A stretch of 64,000 nt of DNA from contig NZ_PGEZ01000001.1 in NCBI RefSeq assembly GCF_002797495.1, positions 1,674,001 through 1,738,000 on the forward strand. The letters run 5' to 3'. The notes below the pieces were generated by a model. It saw nothing but the letters and a program-made list of their open reading frames with translations, did not search any database and was not told the origin of the DNA. The DNA is from Mumia flava. Its GTDB lineage: Bacteria; Actinomycetota; Actinomycetes; Propionibacteriales; Nocardioidaceae. Below, piece after piece: positions 53,699-63,800 of this stretch. Position numbers and translations under genes: made by a program. The first letter of the stretch is position 1. Every line of letters starts with the position of its first letter.

Positions 53699-54919
53699 AT
53701 GTCGATGTTCCAGACGTCCGACCGGACGAAGAAGTACGCCGAGGTCCTGCTGGACTTCATGGACGCCCACGTCTACCCGGCCGAGGCGGTCTACGAGGAG
53801 CAGATGCGCGAGGCGGGCGACCCGCACTTCCACCCGCCCGTGCTCGAGGAGCTCAAGGCGGAGGCGAAGCGCCGCGGCCTGTGGAACCTGTTCCACCCGC
53901 ACCCCGAGTGGGGCCCGGGCCTGACGAACCTCGAGTACGCCCCGCTGGCCGAGATCATGGGTCGCAGCCCCCACCTCGCACCCGAGGCGACGAACTGTGC
54001 GGCGCCCGACACCGGCAACATGGAGGTCTTCACCCTCTTCGGGACCGACGAGCACAAGCGACGCTGGCTCGAGCCGCTGCTCGACGGCACGATCCGCTCC
54101 GCGTTCGCGATGACCGAGCCGGCCGTCGCGAGCTCCGACGCGACCAACATCCAGCTGCGGATGGAGCGCGACGGCGACGAGTACGTCCTGAACGGGCGCA
54201 AGTGGTTCGCCTCCAACGCCATGCACCGCAACTGCAAGGTGCTGATCGTGATGGGCAAGACCGACCCCACCGCCGCCACGCACCGCCAGCAGTCGATGAT
54301 GGTCGTCCCGATCGACGCCCCGGGCATCACCGTCGTGCGCAACCTCCCGGTCTTCGGCTACGCCGACCGCGAGGGTCACGCCGAGATCGTCTTCGAGGAC
54401 GTGCGGGTGCCCACCGAGGACGTCCTCGCGGGCGAGGGCGAGGGCTTCGCGATCAGCCAGGCGCGCCTCGGACCCGGCCGGATCCACCACTGCATGCGCG
54501 CCATCGGGATGGCCGAGCGCTCCCTGGAGCTGCTCTGCACCCGCGCGCTGTCGCGGGAGACCTTCGGGGTGCCGGTGGCCGAGCGCTCCAACATCCAGGA
54601 CTGGATCGCCGAGGCCCGCATCGACATCGAGAAGAGCCGACTCCTCACGCTGAAGGCCGCGTGGATGATGGACGAGGTCGGCAACAAGGCAGCCCGTACG
54701 GAGATCGCCGCGATCAAGGTCGATGCCCCGAACATGGCGCTCCAGATCGTCGACCGCGCGATCCAGGTCCACGGCGGCGGCGGCGTCACCGACGACTTCC
54801 CGCTCGCCTCGTTTTGGGCGCACCTGCGGACCCTGCGGCTCGCCGACGGCCCGGACGAGGTGCACAAGCGGGCGATCGCCAAGCAGGAGCTCCGCAAGTA
54901 CGCCGGGACGTCGGCGTGA
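53699..54919 (+). CDS. ACAD10/11-type acyl-CoA dehydrogenase
   Basis: 406 aa. [33 protein letters not shown] is the flavin region. The C-terminal half reads [48 protein letters not shown] and [20 protein letters not shown], which is the ACAD10/ACAD11 pattern rather than a classical short-chain dehydrogenase. In animals those enzymes are fused to a kinase-like domain and degrade 4-hydroxyacyl-CoAs through phosphorylated intermediates. GAGGAGA precedes the ATG. The next start overlaps its stop (GTGA). Confidence 0.9.
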   Translation: MSMFQTSDRTKKYAEVLLDFMDAHVYPAEAVYEEQMREAGDPHFHPPVLEELKAEAKRRGLWNLFHPHPEWGPGLTNLEYAPLAEIMGRSPHLAPEATNCAAPDTGNMEVFTLFGTDEHKRRWLEPLLDGTIRSAFAMTEPAVASSDATNIQLRMERDGDEYVLNGRKWFASNAMHRNCKVLIVMGKTDPTAATHRQQSMMVVPIDAPGITVVRNLPVFGYADREGHAEIVFEDVRVPTEDVLAGEGEGFAISQARLGPGRIHHCMRAIGMAERSLELLCTRALSRETFGVPVAERSNIQDWIAEARIDIEKSRLLTLKAAWMMDEVGNKAARTEIAAIKVDAPNMALQIVDRAIQVHGGGGVTDDFPLASFWAHLRTLRLADGPDEVHKRAIAKQELRKYAGTSA

Positions 54920-55701
54920 GCGCTGACGATCTCGTCCTCGCCGAGCGGCGCGGCCGCGTCCTCGTCCTCACGTTCAACCGGCCCGACCGGCTGAACGCCT
55001 GGAACGACGCGCTCGAGGACCGCTACGTCGCGCTGCTCGACTCCGCCGAGCAGGACCCCGACGTGCGGGCCGTGGTCATCACCGGCGCCGGCCGCGGGTT
55101 CTGCGCGGGCGCGGACATGGAGGAGCTGGCGAAGGTCGGCGGCGGCGAGATCGAGGCGATCGACCCGCGCCCCCGCCACCGGCCGCTGCTCTTCCGCAAG
55201 CCGCTGATCGCCGCGATCAACGGCGCGGCCGCCGGGCTCGGCTTCGTGGAGGCGCTGTACGCCGACGTCCGGTTCGCGACGCCGACGGCGAAGCTCACCA
55301 CGTCGTTCGTCCGCCGCGGGCTGATCGCGGAGTACGGAGTGGCGTGGCTGCTGCCGCGGATCGTCGGTCAGAGCCGTGCGCTCGACCTGCTGATCTCCGG
55401 ACGCGTCGTGCTCGGCGACGAGGCGTACGCGATGGGGCTCGTGGACCGGGTCGTCGGCTCCGACGGGCTGCTCGACGCCGCGGTCGCGTACGCCGAGGAG
55501 CTCGCGACCTGGTGCTCGCCGACCTCGATCGGCGTGATCAAGGACCAGGTCCGCGAAGCCTGGACCTCCGCTCCCGCCGAGGCCATCGCCCGGTCCGAGC
55601 GCGAGATGGTCGCGTCGTTCGGTCGCGCGGACGTCGCGGAGGGAGTCGCGAGCTACCTCGAGAGCCGGACTCCGGAGTTCGGCGGGACGGTGCAGGCATG
55701 A
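54916..55701 (+). CDS. Enoyl-CoA hydratase/isomerase family protein
   Basis: 261 aa crotonase fold. [16 protein letters not shown], oxyanion-hole strands [19 protein letters not shown] and [23 protein letters not shown], then [21 protein letters not shown] with a catalytic-type Glu. It hydrates or isomerises enoyl-CoAs produced by the dehydrogenase upstream. Overlaps on both sides (GTGA in front, ATGA behind) make it part of one translationally coupled operon. Confidence 0.92.
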   Translation: MSADDLVLAERRGRVLVLTFNRPDRLNAWNDALEDRYVALLDSAEQDPDVRAVVITGAGRGFCAGADMEELAKVGGGEIEAIDPRPRHRPLLFRKPLIAAINGAAAGLGFVEALYADVRFATPTAKLTTSFVRRGLIAEYGVAWLLPRIVGQSRALDLLISGRVVLGDEAYAMGLVDRVVGSDGLLDAAVAYAEELATWCSPTSIGVIKDQVREAWTSAPAEAIARSEREMVASFGRADVAEGVASYLESRTPEFGGTVQA

Positions 55702-56363
55702 GCACAGAGACCGGTACGGAGGCGGGTGCGGGCGACGCGCCCGCCCCGGCCGGACCGGTCACCGCCGTGCTCGTCGACTTCGGTGGCGTGCTGACGACGA
55801 GCGTGATGGCGTCGTTCCGCGCGTACTCGCAGGCGCGGTGCGGCGACCCGTACCGCGTGGAGCGCGTGCTCGGCGGCGACGAGGAGTCGCGGCGTCTGCT
55901 GGTCGAGCACGAGTGCGGGCGCATCGACGGCGCCGCGTTCGAGGCAGGCTTCGCCGCGCGGCTCGGCGCCCACGGCGTGCCGGTCGACGCGGACGGTCTG
56001 GCCGCCGACCTCCAGGCCGGGCTCGAGCCGGACGAGGCCATGCTCGCGCTGCTCGGTCGGCTCCGCGCGGACGGCGTCCCGGTCGCGATCGTCTCGAACT
56101 CCCTCGGTGACGACTGCTACCGCGGCTACGACCTCGACGCGCTCGCCGACGTCTCGGTGATCTCCGGACGGATCGGCGTCCGCAAGCCGTCGCGGCGGCC
56201 GTACGCGATCGCGTGCGAGCGGCTCGGCGTGCCTCCGACGTCGGCCGTGATGATCGATGACCTGCAGCAGAACCTCGACGGTGCGGCCCGGCTCGGGATC
56301 CGCGGCATCCTCCACACGGATGCCGCCACCACCGAGCGTGCCCTTGCGGACCTGATGGCCTGA
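55698..56363 (+). CDS. HAD-IA hydrolase, ACAD10 N-domain type
   Basis: 221 aa. Motif I is VLVDFGGVLT (nucleophile Asp, but Gly where the general-acid Asp normally stands), motif II is VAIVSNS, motif III Lys in GVRKPSRRPY and motif IV VMIDDLQQNLDGAARLGIRGI. This is the subfamily found at the N-terminus of human ACAD10. The lost second Asp suggests weak or specialised phosphatase activity. Start ATG overlaps the hydratase stop. A repeat element follows. Confidence 0.88.
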   Translation: MSTETGTEAGAGDAPAPAGPVTAVLVDFGGVLTTSVMASFRAYSQARCGDPYRVERVLGGDEESRRLLVEHECGRIDGAAFEAGFAARLGAHGVPVDADGLAADLQAGLEPDEAMLALLGRLRADGVPVAIVSNSLGDDCYRGYDLDALADVSVISGRIGVRKPSRRPYAIACERLGVPPTSAVMIDDLQQNLDGAARLGIRGILHTDAATTERALADLMA

Positions 56364-56373
56364 CCCGCACATC

Positions 56374-56492
56374 CGCTGATCGAGGCGAGCGCGCGCACTC
56401 CCGCTGGTCGAGGCGGGCGAGGAACGAGCCCGATCGCGACCCACACCCCCAGCGGCGTCTCGATCCTCGCTCCGCTCGGCCTCGACGAACGG
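56374..56492. repeat. TCGA-family elements between HAD gene and narK
   Basis: Three related pieces: GCTGATCGAGGCGAGC (56374), CTGGTCGAGGCGGGCGAGG passing to CCCGATCGCGACCC (56404-56442), and CGTCTCGATCCTCGCTCCG with GCTCGGCCTCGACG (56456-56487). It fills the 144-base gap between convergent genes. Confidence 0.75.
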
Positions 56493-56507
56493 AAAAGGAG
56501 CACTCCG

Positions 56508-57734
56508 CTACGCGCGGGCGGCTCGGCGGCCGCCGCCACCGCGGAAGCCGAGGAGGGTGAACGCGAGGGCGCCGATCGCGACGATGCACAGCAGCGACAG
56601 CCCGATCGTGTAGCTGTGGTCGGCCTCGTTGTACGTCGCGCCCAGCACGAGCGGCGGGAAGTAGCCGCCGAGGCCGCCGCAGGCGCCGACGATGCCGGTC
56701 ACGGCACCGACCCGCGCGGCCGGAGCCTCCTTCGCGACCCACGCGAACACGCCGCCGGTCCCGAGGCCGAGGAACGCCGCCATCAGCACGAACGAGATCC
56801 CCGCCGGGATCTCCGGCTGCGGCTGGAACGCCACCACGACCGCCATCACGGCCGCGCCCGCGAAGCAGATCGCCGAGACCGTCCGCGGACCGATCCGGTC
56901 CGACAGCACCCCGCCGACCGGCCGCGCGATCACCGCTGCGATCGCGAACCCCGCGGTCCGCGTGCCCGCCTCGGTCAGGCCGAAGTCGTAGACGTCCTTG
57001 AGGTACGTCGGCAGGTAGGTCGAGAACGCGACGAACCCGCCGAACGCCACCGCGTACAGGAACGACATCGCCCACGTCACGGGGAGCTTCGCCGCCGCGG
57101 CGAGCTTCGGGACCACCGGGTCGGTGTTCGGGGACCACGCCGGCGAGTCCCGCATCGCCAGCCACACCAGGACCGCGGTCGCGACCAGGACGGCCGCGAT
57201 CACGAGGTGCGTCGCGTCGTAGCCCCACCAGTCCACCATCCGCGGGGTGAAGAACGACGACAGCGCCGTGCCGCCCATGCCCGCCCCGAACACCCCGGTG
57301 GCGAAACCTCGGCGGTTGCCCGCGTACCAGGCGTTCACGAACGGGATGCCGACCGCGAACGTCGTACCGGCGATCCCGAGGAAGAAGCCGAAGACCAGCA
57401 GCCCCGCGTACGACCCGGCGTTGCCCGCCCAGGCGACCAGCAGCACGAACGGCACCGTGACCAGGGTGAGCACGGTCATCATGAGGCGCCCGCCGAACCG
57501 GTCGGTGAGCGCGCCCGTCAGGATCCGGCCCACCGACCCGACGATCACCGGGGTCGCCACGATCATCGACTTCTGCGTGGCCGACAGGCCCATGTCCTCG
57601 GTGTAGCGGACCGCCAGGGGGCCGATCAGGTTCCAGGCCCAGAAGGTGATCGCGAACGCCCAGGTCGCGATGATCAGGTTCTTCGTCTGCCCCGCCCGGA
57701 GCGCGGCGTCGTCGGCCGTGGTGGTCGTGCTCAT
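56508..57734 (-). CDS. narK: Nitrate/nitrite transporter (NarK/NasA MFS)
   Basis: 408 aa with twelve membrane helices. AFAITFWAWNLIGPLAVRYTEDMGLS is the N-terminal NNP signature. Gly-rich nitrate motifs FGAGMGGTALSSFF and GIVGACGGLGGYFPP lie in helices 5 and 11. It imports nitrate and/or exports nitrite for the adjacent reductase. ATG 57734 overlaps the narI stop (ATGA) and has AGGAGGA upstream, so it is the last gene of narGHJIK. Confidence 0.93.
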   Translation of the reverse strand: MSTTTTADDAALRAGQTKNLIIATWAFAITFWAWNLIGPLAVRYTEDMGLSATQKSMIVATPVIVGSVGRILTGALTDRFGGRLMMTVLTLVTVPFVLLVAWAGNAGSYAGLLVFGFFLGIAGTTFAVGIPFVNAWYAGNRRGFATGVFGAGMGGTALSSFFTPRMVDWWGYDATHLVIAAVLVATAVLVWLAMRDSPAWSPNTDPVVPKLAAAAKLPVTWAMSFLYAVAFGGFVAFSTYLPTYLKDVYDFGLTEAGTRTAGFAIAAVIARPVGGVLSDRIGPRTVSAICFAGAAVMAVVVAFQPQPEIPAGISFVLMAAFLGLGTGGVFAWVAKEAPAARVGAVTGIVGACGGLGGYFPPLVLGATYNEADHSYTIGLSLLCIVAIGALAFTLLGFRGGGGRRAARA

Positions 57735-58486
57735 CGCGTCCTCCTGGAGCGGTCCTCGGTGCCGACCGGGGCCCAGCCCGGGCGGGTCTCGCGTGAGCCC
57801 GGACGGCTCGCGACGTCCCGGCTGCGGTAGACGATGTACGGACGGAAGAGGTAGTGCACGGGCGCCGTGAACGCGTGCACCAGTCGGCTGAACGGCCACA
57901 GCGCGAACAACGCCATCCCGACCAGGACGTGGATGTGGAACTGGTACGGCGCCGCGGCCATCGCGTCGACGTCGGGCTGGAGCACGAAGATCGAGCGGAA
58001 CCAGACCGAGACCGTCTCGCGGTAGTTGTGCGCGTCGTGGCCGGCACCCGCACCGACCAGCGTGGTCCACAGTCCGAGCACGATCGCGGCCACCAGCACG
58101 ACGTACATCGTCTTGTCGTTCTTCGTCGTCGCGGAGAACACCGGACCGCTCGTCCGGCGGCGGTAGACCAGGATCGCGACGCCGACGAGCGTGCAGAAGC
58201 CGGCGACGATCCCGAAGACCATGGCGTTGACGTGGTACATCTGCTCGCTCACGCCCACGGCGTCGGTCCACGACTCCGGGATGATCAGGCCCACCACGTG
58301 CCCGATCACCACCACGAGGATCCCGAAGTGGAACAGCGGCGACCCGATCCGCAGCAGCCGCGACTCGTACAGCTGCGACGACCGGGTCGTCCACCCGAAC
58401 TTGTCGTAGCGGTAGCGCCAGATCGTGCCGCCGACCAGGGTCACGATCACCAGGTACGGCAGCACGCCCCACAGCAGCACGTCCAT
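57731..58486 (-). CDS. narI: Respiratory nitrate reductase gamma subunit (cytochrome b)
   Basis: 251 aa with five membrane helices. Haem-ligating His occur in SPLFHFGILVVVIGHVVGL and in YQFHIHVLVGMALFALWPFSRLVHAF. It oxidises quinol at the outer face and passes electrons to NarH. The ATG shares one base with the narJ stop (TGATG), and the gene is coupled to narK by ATGA. Confidence 0.95.
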   Translation of the reverse strand: MDVLLWGVLPYLVIVTLVGGTIWRYRYDKFGWTTRSSQLYESRLLRIGSPLFHFGILVVVIGHVVGLIIPESWTDAVGVSEQMYHVNAMVFGIVAGFCTLVGVAILVYRRRTSGPVFSATTKNDKTMYVVLVAAIVLGLWTTLVGAGAGHDAHNYRETVSVWFRSIFVLQPDVDAMAAAPYQFHIHVLVGMALFALWPFSRLVHAFTAPVHYLFRPYIVYRSRDVASRPGSRETRPGWAPVGTEDRSRRTR

Positions 58487-59151
58487 CAGCGACCGCCTCC
58501 CGCCGGTACGTCCGCTGTCCGGGTCGGCCCCGCCTCGCTCACCGGCAGCAGCCGGGGGTCGTACGGGTCCAGCCCGACCGTCTCCGTCGGCGGCCCCTGC
58601 GACGCGATCCGCATCGCCGCCGCGCGATCGGCCGGGGACTCGCCCGGCAAGGTCGCGCACACCGCCTCGAGCACCCCTGCGTACGGACTGCCCGCGTCGC
58701 GCAGGGCGAGCCGGAGCAGCTCGATCCCCGCGCGGTACTCCTGCATCAGGTCACGGCCGCCGTCCGGATCGACCCGCGCGGCGAACTCGAGCACGAGCGG
58801 CAGGTAGTCCGGCAGCTCGCCGCGCGTGTCGACGACCCAGCCCGCGTCGCGGTAGCGCTGCTTGAACCGCCCGAGCACCTCGCCGCGCCGCCGGGTGTCG
58901 CCGTCGGTCCAGTACGAGAGGTACAGCGCGTGCTTGCGGGACAGGTCGAAGGTCTCGACGTACGCCTGGCGCAGGTCGTGCGGAGCACCGGCCGCGAGGT
59001 GGTCCAGGAAGCCGGCCAGCGGTTGCGCCGCGGCGGACCGGTCGTGCTCGGCGACGGCCCCGCGCATCGCCGGGACCAGCGCCAGGACCTCGTCGTCGGG
59101 GTAGGCCAGGCACAGCGAGGCGACCTGGCGGACCACCGTCTCCGCGCTCAC
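58486..59151 (-). CDS. narJ: Nitrate reductase molybdenum cofactor assembly chaperone
   Basis: 221 aa, all helical. VVRQVASLCLAYPDDEVLALVPAM and AYVETFDLSRKHALYLSYWTDGDTRRRGEVL are the NarJ/TorD chaperone signatures. It binds immature NarG for cofactor insertion and is not part of the final enzyme. The GTG overlaps the narH stop (GTGA). The C-terminus (after about residue 185) is Pro/Thr-rich and likely disordered. Confidence 0.94.
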   Translation of the reverse strand: MSAETVVRQVASLCLAYPDDEVLALVPAMRGAVAEHDRSAAAQPLAGFLDHLAAGAPHDLRQAYVETFDLSRKHALYLSYWTDGDTRRRGEVLGRFKQRYRDAGWVVDTRGELPDYLPLVLEFAARVDPDGGRDLMQEYRAGIELLRLALRDAGSPYAGVLEAVCATLPGESPADRAAAMRIASQGPPTETVGLDPYDPRLLPVSEAGPTRTADVPAGGGR

Positions 59152-60839
59152 GACGCCGACCCGCCGGACCTGTCGTGGCGCCCGCCTCGAGACGGGTCGT
59201 CGGGGAACAGCCCCTGCGGCGTCCCGTTGCCGTCCCAGTTGAGGAGGTTGACGCGGCCCGAGAGGTCGTCGGCCGGAGTGTCCGCGGTCTGCCGCTGCTG
59301 CAGCGCGTGGAAGGTCTCGACCGCCACCGGCACCGGCTGGCCGCTCGCCTCTCCGAACGGCGCCGAGTCGTACATCCCCGGCCCTCCCTCGAAGTCGAGC
59401 GAGCACCCGATCTCCTCGAGATCGTGGGCCTGCTCGACGTGGGCCTTCGGGATCACGTACCGCTCGTCGTACTTCGCGATGGCCATCAGCCGGTACATCG
59501 CGTACATCGACTCCTCGCTCATCCCGACCGCGGCGGGGATCGACGCGTCGGGCTCGCGTCCGAGGGTGACGTCGCGCATGTACGCCCGCATCGCCGCCAG
59601 CTTCTGGAGCACCTGCGTCACGGGCCCGACGTCGCCGGCGGTGAAGAGCTCGGCGAGGTACTCCACCGGGATCCGCAGCGCGTCGATCGCCCCGAACAGC
59701 GTGCCGGGGTCCTCCGCGTCGTGACCCTGCTCCTTCAGCAGGTCCACGACCGGCGACAGCGGCGGGACGTACCAGACCATCGGCATCGTGCGGTACTCCG
59801 GATGCAGCGGCAGCGCGACGCGGTACTCCTTCGCCAGCGCGTACACCGGGGAGCGTCGCGCGGCGTCCAGCCAGTCCTCGGGGATCTGCTGCTCGCGCGC
59901 CGCCGCGACCACCTCGGGGTCGTCGGGGTCCAGCAGCAGATCGAGCTGCGCCTCGTACAGGTCGTGCTCGTCGGGCGTCGCCGCAGCCGCGGTCACCGCG
60001 TCGGCGTCGTAGAGGAACAGTCCGAGGTAGCGCAGGCGCCCGACGCACGTCTCGGCGCACACCGTGGGCAGCCCGACCTCGATCCTCGGGTAGCAGAAGG
60101 TGCACTTCTCGGCCTTGCCGGAGCGGTGGTTGAAGTAGATCTTCTTGTACGGGCAGCCGGTGATGCACTGGCGCCAGCCGCGGCAGCGGTCCTGGTCGAC
60201 CAGCACGATCCCGTCCTCCTCGCGCTTGTAGATCGCGCCCGAGGGACACGACGCCATGCACGACGGGTTCAGGCAGTGCTCGCAGATCCGCGGCAGGTAG
60301 AACATGAACGTCTGCTCGAGCTCGCCCTTGACCTTCGCCTCGGACTCCGCGCGGACCTTCTGCGCGACCGGGTCGAGCTCCAGCGAGGCCGCCGAGCCGC
60401 CGAGGTTGTCGTCCCAGTTCGCCGACCAGGTCACGGCGGTGTCCTCGCCGGTGATCAGCGACTTCGGCCGTGCGACGGGGAAGTCGTCGCCGAGCGGCGC
60501 GTCGACCAGCGTGCGGTAGTCGTACGTCCACGGCTCGTAGTAGTCCGACAGCTCGGGCTGGACCGGGCTCGCGAAGATCGTCAGCAGCTTCTTGACCCGT
60601 CCGCCGGCCTTCAGCCGCAGCCGGCCGCGCCGGTCGACCTCCCAGCCGCCGCGCCACCGCTCCTGGTCCTCGTAGCGGCGCGGATAGCCCTGGCCCGGAC
60701 GGGTCTCGACGTTGTTGAACCAGACGTACTCCGTGCCGGCGCGGTTGGTCCAGGCCTGCTTGCAGGTCACCGAGCAGGTGTGGCACCCGATGCACTTGTC
60801 GAGGTTCATCACCATGCCCATCTGGGCCATCACCCGCAT
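59148..60839 (-). CDS. narH: Respiratory nitrate reductase beta subunit
   Basis: 563 aa. Four iron-sulfur clusters can be read: CIGCHTCSVTCK; CEHCLNPSCMASCPSG; CRGWRQCITGCPYKK, with the Trp that makes this the [3Fe-4S] site; and CTFCYPRIEVGLPTVCAETC. It conducts electrons from NarI to NarG. The start MRVMAQMGMVMNLDKC is typical of the family. It lies 19 bases after narG. Confidence 0.97.
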   Translation of the reverse strand: MRVMAQMGMVMNLDKCIGCHTCSVTCKQAWTNRAGTEYVWFNNVETRPGQGYPRRYEDQERWRGGWEVDRRGRLRLKAGGRVKKLLTIFASPVQPELSDYYEPWTYDYRTLVDAPLGDDFPVARPKSLITGEDTAVTWSANWDDNLGGSAASLELDPVAQKVRAESEAKVKGELEQTFMFYLPRICEHCLNPSCMASCPSGAIYKREEDGIVLVDQDRCRGWRQCITGCPYKKIYFNHRSGKAEKCTFCYPRIEVGLPTVCAETCVGRLRYLGLFLYDADAVTAAAATPDEHDLYEAQLDLLLDPDDPEVVAAAREQQIPEDWLDAARRSPVYALAKEYRVALPLHPEYRTMPMVWYVPPLSPVVDLLKEQGHDAEDPGTLFGAIDALRIPVEYLAELFTAGDVGPVTQVLQKLAAMRAYMRDVTLGREPDASIPAAVGMSEESMYAMYRLMAIAKYDERYVIPKAHVEQAHDLEEIGCSLDFEGGPGMYDSAPFGEASGQPVPVAVETFHALQQRQTADTPADDLSGRVNLLNWDGNGTPQGLFPDDPSRGGRHDRSGGSAS

Positions 60840-60858
60840 CGCGCGCTCCTCTCGCTGC

Positions 60859-63800
60859 TCAGTACTCCACCTGCTGGCTGCGCCGGCGGATCGTCGCGAC
60901 CATGTCGCGCTGGTTGCCGGTCGGGCCGAGGTAGTTGAACGTGTAGGACAGCTGGGCGTACCCGCCGATCAGGTGCGTCGGCTTGACCAGCAGCCGTGTC
61001 GCCGAGTTGTGGATGCCGCCCCGCCGGCCCGTCGCCTCGGACTTCGGCACGTCGATCGTGCGGTCCTGCGCGTGATGGACGTACGTCACCCCGGGCGGCA
61101 TCCGATGACTGACGACGGCCCGTCCGACGAAGACACCGTTGGCGTTCGTGATCTCGACCCAGTCGTTGTCCGCGACCCCGATCGCGTCGGCGTCGGCGGT
61201 GCTCATCCACGCGGTCGGTCCGCCCCGCGACAGCGCGAGCATGAAGAGGTTGTCCTGGTACTCGGAGTGGATCGACCACTTCGAGTGGGGCGTCAGGTAG
61301 CGGACCGTGATCGACGCGGAGCCGTCCTCACCGATCCGCGGCTCGCCGAAGAGCCGATGCATGTCGAGCGGCGGCCGGTAGATCGGCAGCGCCTCGCCGA
61401 CGTCGGTCATCCAGTCGTGGTCGAGGTAGAAGTGCATCCGCCCCGTCAGGGTGTGGAACGGCTTGAGGCGCTCGATGTTGACCGTGAACGGCGCGTAGCG
61501 GCGACCACCGGTCTCCGACCCGGACCACTCCGGCGACGTGATCACCGGGACCGGCGCCGCCTGCGTGTCGGCGAAGTGGATCTGCTTCTCCTCCGACCCC
61601 TCGGCCAGGTCCGCCAGCGGCTTGCCGACGCGCCGCTCGAGGGTCTGGAACCCCTGCGTCGCGAGCCGACCGTTGGTCGTGCCGGAGAACGCCAGGATCG
61701 CCTCGGCCATCTTCGCGTCGGTGTCGATCGCGGGACGCCCCGCCCCCGCACCGGACGACATCACGCCGTTGCTCCGCGCGAGCCGCGCGGTCTCCTCCTC
61801 CAGCCGGTACGTCACGTTCTTCACCGTGAAGCCGAGCGAGTCCGCCAGGGGTCCGACCGTGGCGAGCTTGTCGGCGATCGCGGTGTAGTCGCGCTCGACC
61901 ACGTGGAACGCCGGCATCGTCCGTCCCGGGACCGCGTCGAAGCCGTCGCGCCAGTCGCGCACCACCCCGCCGGGCTGCGCGACCTCGCCGGGGGTGTCGT
62001 GCTGGAGCGGCACGCTGACCAGGTCGCGCCGGACCCCGAGATGCTCCTTCGCCATCTCCGAGAGCCTCCGCGCGATCGTGTGGAACGCCTCGAAGTCGGT
62101 CCGTGCCTCCCACGGCGGGTCGATCGCCGGGCTGAACGCGTGGACGTACGGGTGCATGTCGGTCGAGGACAGGTCGTGCTTCTCGTACCACGTCGCCGCC
62201 GGCAGGACGACGTCGGAGAGCAGCGTCGTCGAGGTCATCCGGAAGTCCGCCGAGACCAGCAGGTCGAGCTTGCCCTCCGGCGCCTCGTCGCGCCAGCGCA
62301 CGCCGGTCGGCCGCGGCGTCGACGGGTCGGGCCGGCCCAGCACGTTCGAGTGCGTGCCGAGCAGGTGCCGCAGGAAGTACTCGTTGCCCTTCGCCGACGA
62401 TCCGAACAGGTTGGAGCGCCACAGGATCAGCGTCCGCGGCCACGACTCCGGCGCGTCGACGTCCTCGATCGCCGACTTCAGCGTGCCGTCGACGAGCTTC
62501 GACGCGACGTACGAGGGGGCGTCGGGCGCTGCCCCGCGCTCCACCGCCGCAGTCGCCTCGTCGGCGACGTCGAGCGGGTTGCGGTCGAACTGCGGGTAGA
62601 ACGGCATCCACCCCATCGCCGCCGACTGCGCGATCGTGTCCGCGGTGTGCTTCCCCGCGAGGTGCCCCTTCGCCAGCGGTGACGACAGCGAGTCGGCGGA
62701 GTAGCCGTCGTTGCGCCACTGGTCGGTGTGCATGTACCAGTACGCCGTGCCGATCATCGTGCGCGGCGGGCGACTCCAGTCCAGCGCGTTCGCGAGCGAG
62801 ATCCACCCCGTGATCGGGCGGCACTTCTCCTGGCCGACGTAGTGCGCCCAGCCGCCGCCGTTGCGGCCCATGCACCCGGTCAGGGTGAGCAGGGACAGGA
62901 TCGCGCGGTACGTCGCGTCGCCGTGGAACCACTGGCAGATCCCGGCGCCCATGATGATCATCGAGCGGCCGCCGGAGTCGCGGGCGTTGGTCGCGAACTC
63001 CCGCGCGATCCGCTCGCACGCCTGCGCGGGGACGCTCGTGATCTCCTCCTGCCAGGCCGGGGTGTACGGCGTGCTCGCGTCGTCGTACCCGCTGGGCCAC
63101 TCGCCGGGCATCCCCTCGCGCGCGACGCCGTACTGCGCCAGCATCAGGTCGAACACGGTCGTGACCAGGTGCCCGCCGACCTCGCGCACCGGGACGCCGC
63201 GGCGCAGCACCGACCCGGACCCGTCGGGCGCCGTGAAGGCCGGCAGCAGCACCTCGCGCGCCTCGGCGCCCCGCTTCGCACGCAAGGTCAGGGCCGGCGA
63301 CGCGCCGTCGAGGTCGAGGTTCCAGCGGCCCAGGCCCGACTCGGCGTAGCGGAAGCCCATCGAGCCGTTCGGGACGACCGGCTCCCCGGTGAACTCGTCG
63401 AGCACCACCGTCTTCCAGGCGTCCTCCGACGGAGCACCGTCCGCACCGGCGAGGTCCGCCGCGGTCAGGAACCGCCCCGGCACGAGACCACCGGCCTCCT
63501 CGTGCTCCTCGAGGCGGATCAGGAACGGGAGGTCGGTGTAGCGGGTGACGTACTCGCGGAAGAACGGAGTGTCGGCGTCGACGAAGAACTCCTTGAGGAG
63601 GACGTGCCCCATCGCCATCGCCAGAGCCGCATCGGTCCCGGCCTGCGCCGGCAGCCACTCGTCGGCGAACTTCGTGTTGTCGGCGTAGTCGGGGCTGACC
63701 GTCACCACCTTCGTCCCCCGGTAGCGCACCTCCGCCATCCAGTGCGCGTCCGGCGTACGCGTGACGGGGACGTTCGAGCCCCACATCATGAGGTACGTCG

